Made by a program: the position numbers and the translations under genes
Notes under the pieces: model-generated
The model's database searches: none
What the model was told of the DNA's origin: nothing
What the model saw: the letters and a program-made list of their open reading frames with translations, nothing else
Source of the DNA: DATMNI01 sp035570275
GTDB lineage: Bacteria > Acidobacteriota > Terriglobia > Bryobacterales > Bryobacteraceae
Assembly: GCA_035570275.1 (NCBI GenBank)
Contig: DATMNI010000307.1
Location: forward strand, 1 to 15,430
DNA length: 15,430 nt
Direction: 5' to 3'
Shown: positions 13,251 through 15,430 of the stretch, piece after piece
How positions within the stretch are numbered: position 1 is the first letter of the stretch
Layout: the number at the start of each line of letters is the position of its first letter

Positions 13251-15249
13251 ATGCACCCGGAGCCAAACTCAGCCCGTCCGTCCGATGAACGTCTGGAGTC
13301 CTGGAAAGAGATCGCTTCGTACTTGAAAAAGGGCGTACGAACAGTCCAACGTTGGGAGCAAACGGAGGGCCTGCCGGTTCGCCGGTTGGGGCAGGATCGT
13401 ACAGGGTTGGTCTTTGCGTACAAATCCGAAATCGACGCCTGGTGGCGGGAGCAAAGCCAGCAGGAGCAAAGCCAGCAGGAGCAGAGCCGGCAGGAGCAGA
13501 GCCGCCGCGTCTTGCCGCAACTCGAACCCGAGGACGGTGTAAAACCACCAAAACCGGGCATCCGCTGGCGCACCGCCGCGATCCTGTCGTTCGCGGCCGC
13601 AATCGTCGCCGGCGCTCTGCTCTGGAATGGGCGGGCCACGGCGCCGGCCGCGTATCAGCTTGTCCCGATCACTACAGACCACGGTTGGGAGGTCCAACCG
13701 TCCTTCTCACCGGACGGCCGGCAGATCGCGTATGTCTGGATCCCGCCTGGAGGCCATGCTTCCATCTACACGAAGGCGATTGGAGCCGAATCCGGAGCGC
13801 GCCTGTCGGCGGGAAGCGAGCCGGAGACCAACCCAGCGTGGTCGCCGGACGGCCGCTATATCGCATTTGTCCGCTCTTTGAAGGCGAAGGGCGGGTTTGG
13901 ATTGATGCTGATACCTGCTTTGGGGGGACCAGAGAGCCAGATAGCAGAGTTGGCCTTGAGGAGCATCCTCTCCTGGTCCGCCGATGGCAAGTGGCTCATC
14001 GCCCGGGACGGTCCGGAGAAGTATCGATCCATGGTGGCTATCTCGGTGGCCACAGGCGCCAGGCATGCTCTGACGAAACCGTACGAATTCGGATACCAGG
14101 GCGCCGCCCTCTCTTCGGACCTGCGCCGCCTGGTGTACGCGCATTCCGGCCCCGGCTCGTCGGACGTGTACGAGCAGGCGCTGGGACCCGGTCTAGCGCC
14201 CGAAGGCGAACCCCGGCGGCTGATTTCGAGACTATGGTCCTACGAGATGCTGATTAACGCCGACACGTACCAGGCGATCTACATCGATGGGTCCTGGGAA
14301 GAGGGTCTTGGTCTGTTGCGTCTGCGACTATCCCCCGGAGCCAAACCTGAGGTCATTCACCGAACCGCGGACCACTACTTTGACCCGGCTATTTCGCATG
14401 ACGGCCGGCGTCTGGCCTTCGCCGTCATTCGCTCCCACCGCGAAGATACGTGGAGATTGTCGCTCTCGAAACCCGGCGCCGCACCAGTGCCGCTGTTAAC
14501 CTCGACTCACTCCGATCTGAATCCTCAATATTCGCCCGACGGCCGCTACATCGCCTTTCATTCCACGCGATCCGGGGCATCGGACATCTGGGTCGCCAGC
14601 AGCGACGGCACCAACCCGCGGCGTCTTACGTTTACCAGCGCCCGCACCACCGCCACGCCGCGCTGGTCACCGGATGGAGAATGGATTGCCTTTGAGTCGA
14701 ACGAATCTGGCCAGTCGGAGGTGTACCTGGTTCGCAGCGCGGGCGGAGCAGTCCGGCGGATGACCGAGAACCCCGCCACCGATGCGATTCCGAGTTGGTC
14801 GCGCGACGGGAGAACGCTTTACTTCTGCTCCGACCGCACGGGCCGATTCGAAGTCTGGAGAATGCCGGTTGCGGGAGGCAAGCCCACGCAGGTTACCTTC
14901 AACGGCGGTTTTGCCGCCGTCGAGTCACCCGACGCGAAGTACCTCTACTATTCGCAGACACGCAATTTCGGCCCGGTGATGCGCATGCCACTCAGCGGCG
15001 GCACGGCCGAGCAGGCGATCCCCGATATCCGCGGCCTGTTCTATGCGGTTACCGCGAGCGGCATATACTTTCAGGCGAACCACACGATCTGGTTCTGGGA
15101 TGCCGCGGCCGGGAACATTCGGGAGATTTTTTACGCCGGCGAAACCTATGGGCATCGGCATGGCCGTATCGCCCGATGGCCAGTCGCTCCTCTTCACACA
15201 GATCCAAACGGAGGGCGCGGATCTCTACATGATCGACGGTCTCCGCTAA
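13251..15249 (+). CDS. HTH - transmembrane - TolB-like beta-propeller protein, frameshifted near the 3' end
   Basis: A one-piece membrane protein of about 665 residues when the frame is repaired. Residues 14-66 form a MerR/excisionase-like DNA-binding domain (ESWKEIASYLKKGVRTVQRW to KSEIDAWW), followed by a Gln/Glu-rich linker (68-85), a transmembrane helix (about 107-124, AAILSFAAAIVAGALLW) and then eight or nine PD40/TolB-type blades marked by SPDGR/SWSADG motifs (FSPDGRQIAYV, WSPDGRYIAFV, YSPDGRYIAFHS, WSPDGEWIAFES). The start ATG 13251 is where family-like sequence begins; a TTG at 13209 is less likely. As it stands the gene reads to 15266 with an unrelated tail; the conserved end SPDGQSLLFTQIQTEG and the stop at 15247-15249 lie in the +1 frame. 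One extra base is therefore present, most simply a T in the six-T run at 15127-15132 or an A at 15142-15144. The architecture suggests a membrane-tethered regulator sensing through the propeller. Confidence 0.85.
13448..13507 (+). repeat. 15-bp coding tandem repeat, four copies
   Basis: Units at 13448-13462, 13463-13477, 13478-13492 and 13493-13507 (GGAGCAAAGCCAGCA, the second identical, later ones with 2-4 changes). They encode EQSQQ/EQSRQ pentapeptides between the HTH and the membrane helix. Confidence 0.85.
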
Positions 15250-15270
15250 GTACACCGTTTCAATAATACG

Positions 15271-15287
15271 GTCTCGTATTTCGAGAC
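15271..15287 (+). terminator. small hairpin after the propeller gene
   Basis: GTCTCG/CGAGAC forms a perfect 6-bp stem with the loop TATTT, 22 bp after the inferred stop. No U-run follows, so intrinsic termination would be weak. Confidence 0.35.
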
Positions 15288-15334
15288 AACCGCTCCGTGA
15301 GAAGCTGTGAAAAATTCTGCTCTTGTAATAACAA

Positions 15335-15357
15335 AGTACTTTTCATTTTGGAGTACT
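15335..15357 (+). promoter_or_regulatory. AGTACT paired sites, possible operator
   Basis: Two copies of the palindrome AGTACT (15335-15340 and 15352-15357), each extended to AGTACTT, lie 17 bp apart centre to centre, just before a start at 15375. The spacing of about one and a half helical turns and the AT-rich surroundings fit a dimer-binding operator or a promoter-overlapping site. The regulator is not identifiable. Confidence 0.4.
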
Positions 15358-15374
15358 TGCTCCATACTAGAGGT

Positions 15375-15430
15375 ATGGATGCCCCCTGCCAGCCAGCCTT
15401 GATCGAGATCCCTGAGCAGCCGCCCCGCAA
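15375..15430 (+). CDS. 5' end of an unidentified gene, runs off the window
   Basis: ATG 15375 opens a frame that stays open to the end of the window (18 residues, MDAPCQPALIEIPEQPPR). AGAGG ends only one base before the ATG, too close for an ideal ribosome site. The proline-rich start with an IPEQPP motif faintly recalls N-termini of some IS-encoded transposases, but the fragment is too short to claim that. Confidence 0.35.
   Translation, partial: MDAPCQPALIEIPEQPPR

Overview
The window looks like a chromosomal segment of a GC-rich soil bacterium, most likely an acidobacterium of the Solibacter/Bryobacter type. This rests on family content and style only: a Tat-exported enolase-superfamily enzyme, a paired M16 peptidase operon, and a large membrane protein joining an N-terminal helix-turn-helix to a TolB-like propeller. 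No rRNA, tRNA or marker protein is present to prove the taxonomy.

Layout. 1-700: start of an unidentified gene on the minus strand, a decayed C-terminal fragment of a class C beta-lactamase-like serine hydrolase, and a small minus-strand gene with a repetitive Pro/Ala-rich tail. 987-2150: an exported mandelate racemase-type enzyme. 2245-4470: a block of short minus-strand orphan genes in DNA that looks less GC-rich, including a 45-codon ORF overlapping the next gene by ATGA. 4555-7597: a promoter, then two coupled M16 peptidase genes, the first with an intact zinc site and the second without one. 7598-8156: a gene-free stretch with a hairpin, a telomere-like hexamer pair and 10-bp repeats. 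8157-9538: divergent Maf pyrophosphatase and class III-like PPK2 polyphosphate kinase. 9608-11186: a putative type II restriction-modification pair in convergent orientation, consisting of a candidate PD-(D/E)XK nuclease and a beta-class DNA methyltransferase. 11340-12166: myo-inositol oxygenase split by a one-base frameshift. 12195-15249: a secreted TPR protein divergent from the HTH-TM-propeller protein, which also carries a one-base frameshift near its end. 15375-15430: start of a further gene behind a possible operator.

The most promising candidate for something undescribed is the convergent nuclease/methyltransferase pair, because the nuclease is not a family I can name. The next most interesting are the divergent TPR/propeller pair, each carrying an in-frame 15-bp coding minisatellite, and the minus-strand orphan block. 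The frameshifts in inositol oxygenase and the propeller protein lie at or next to homopolymers, so sequencing error is a live alternative to gene decay.
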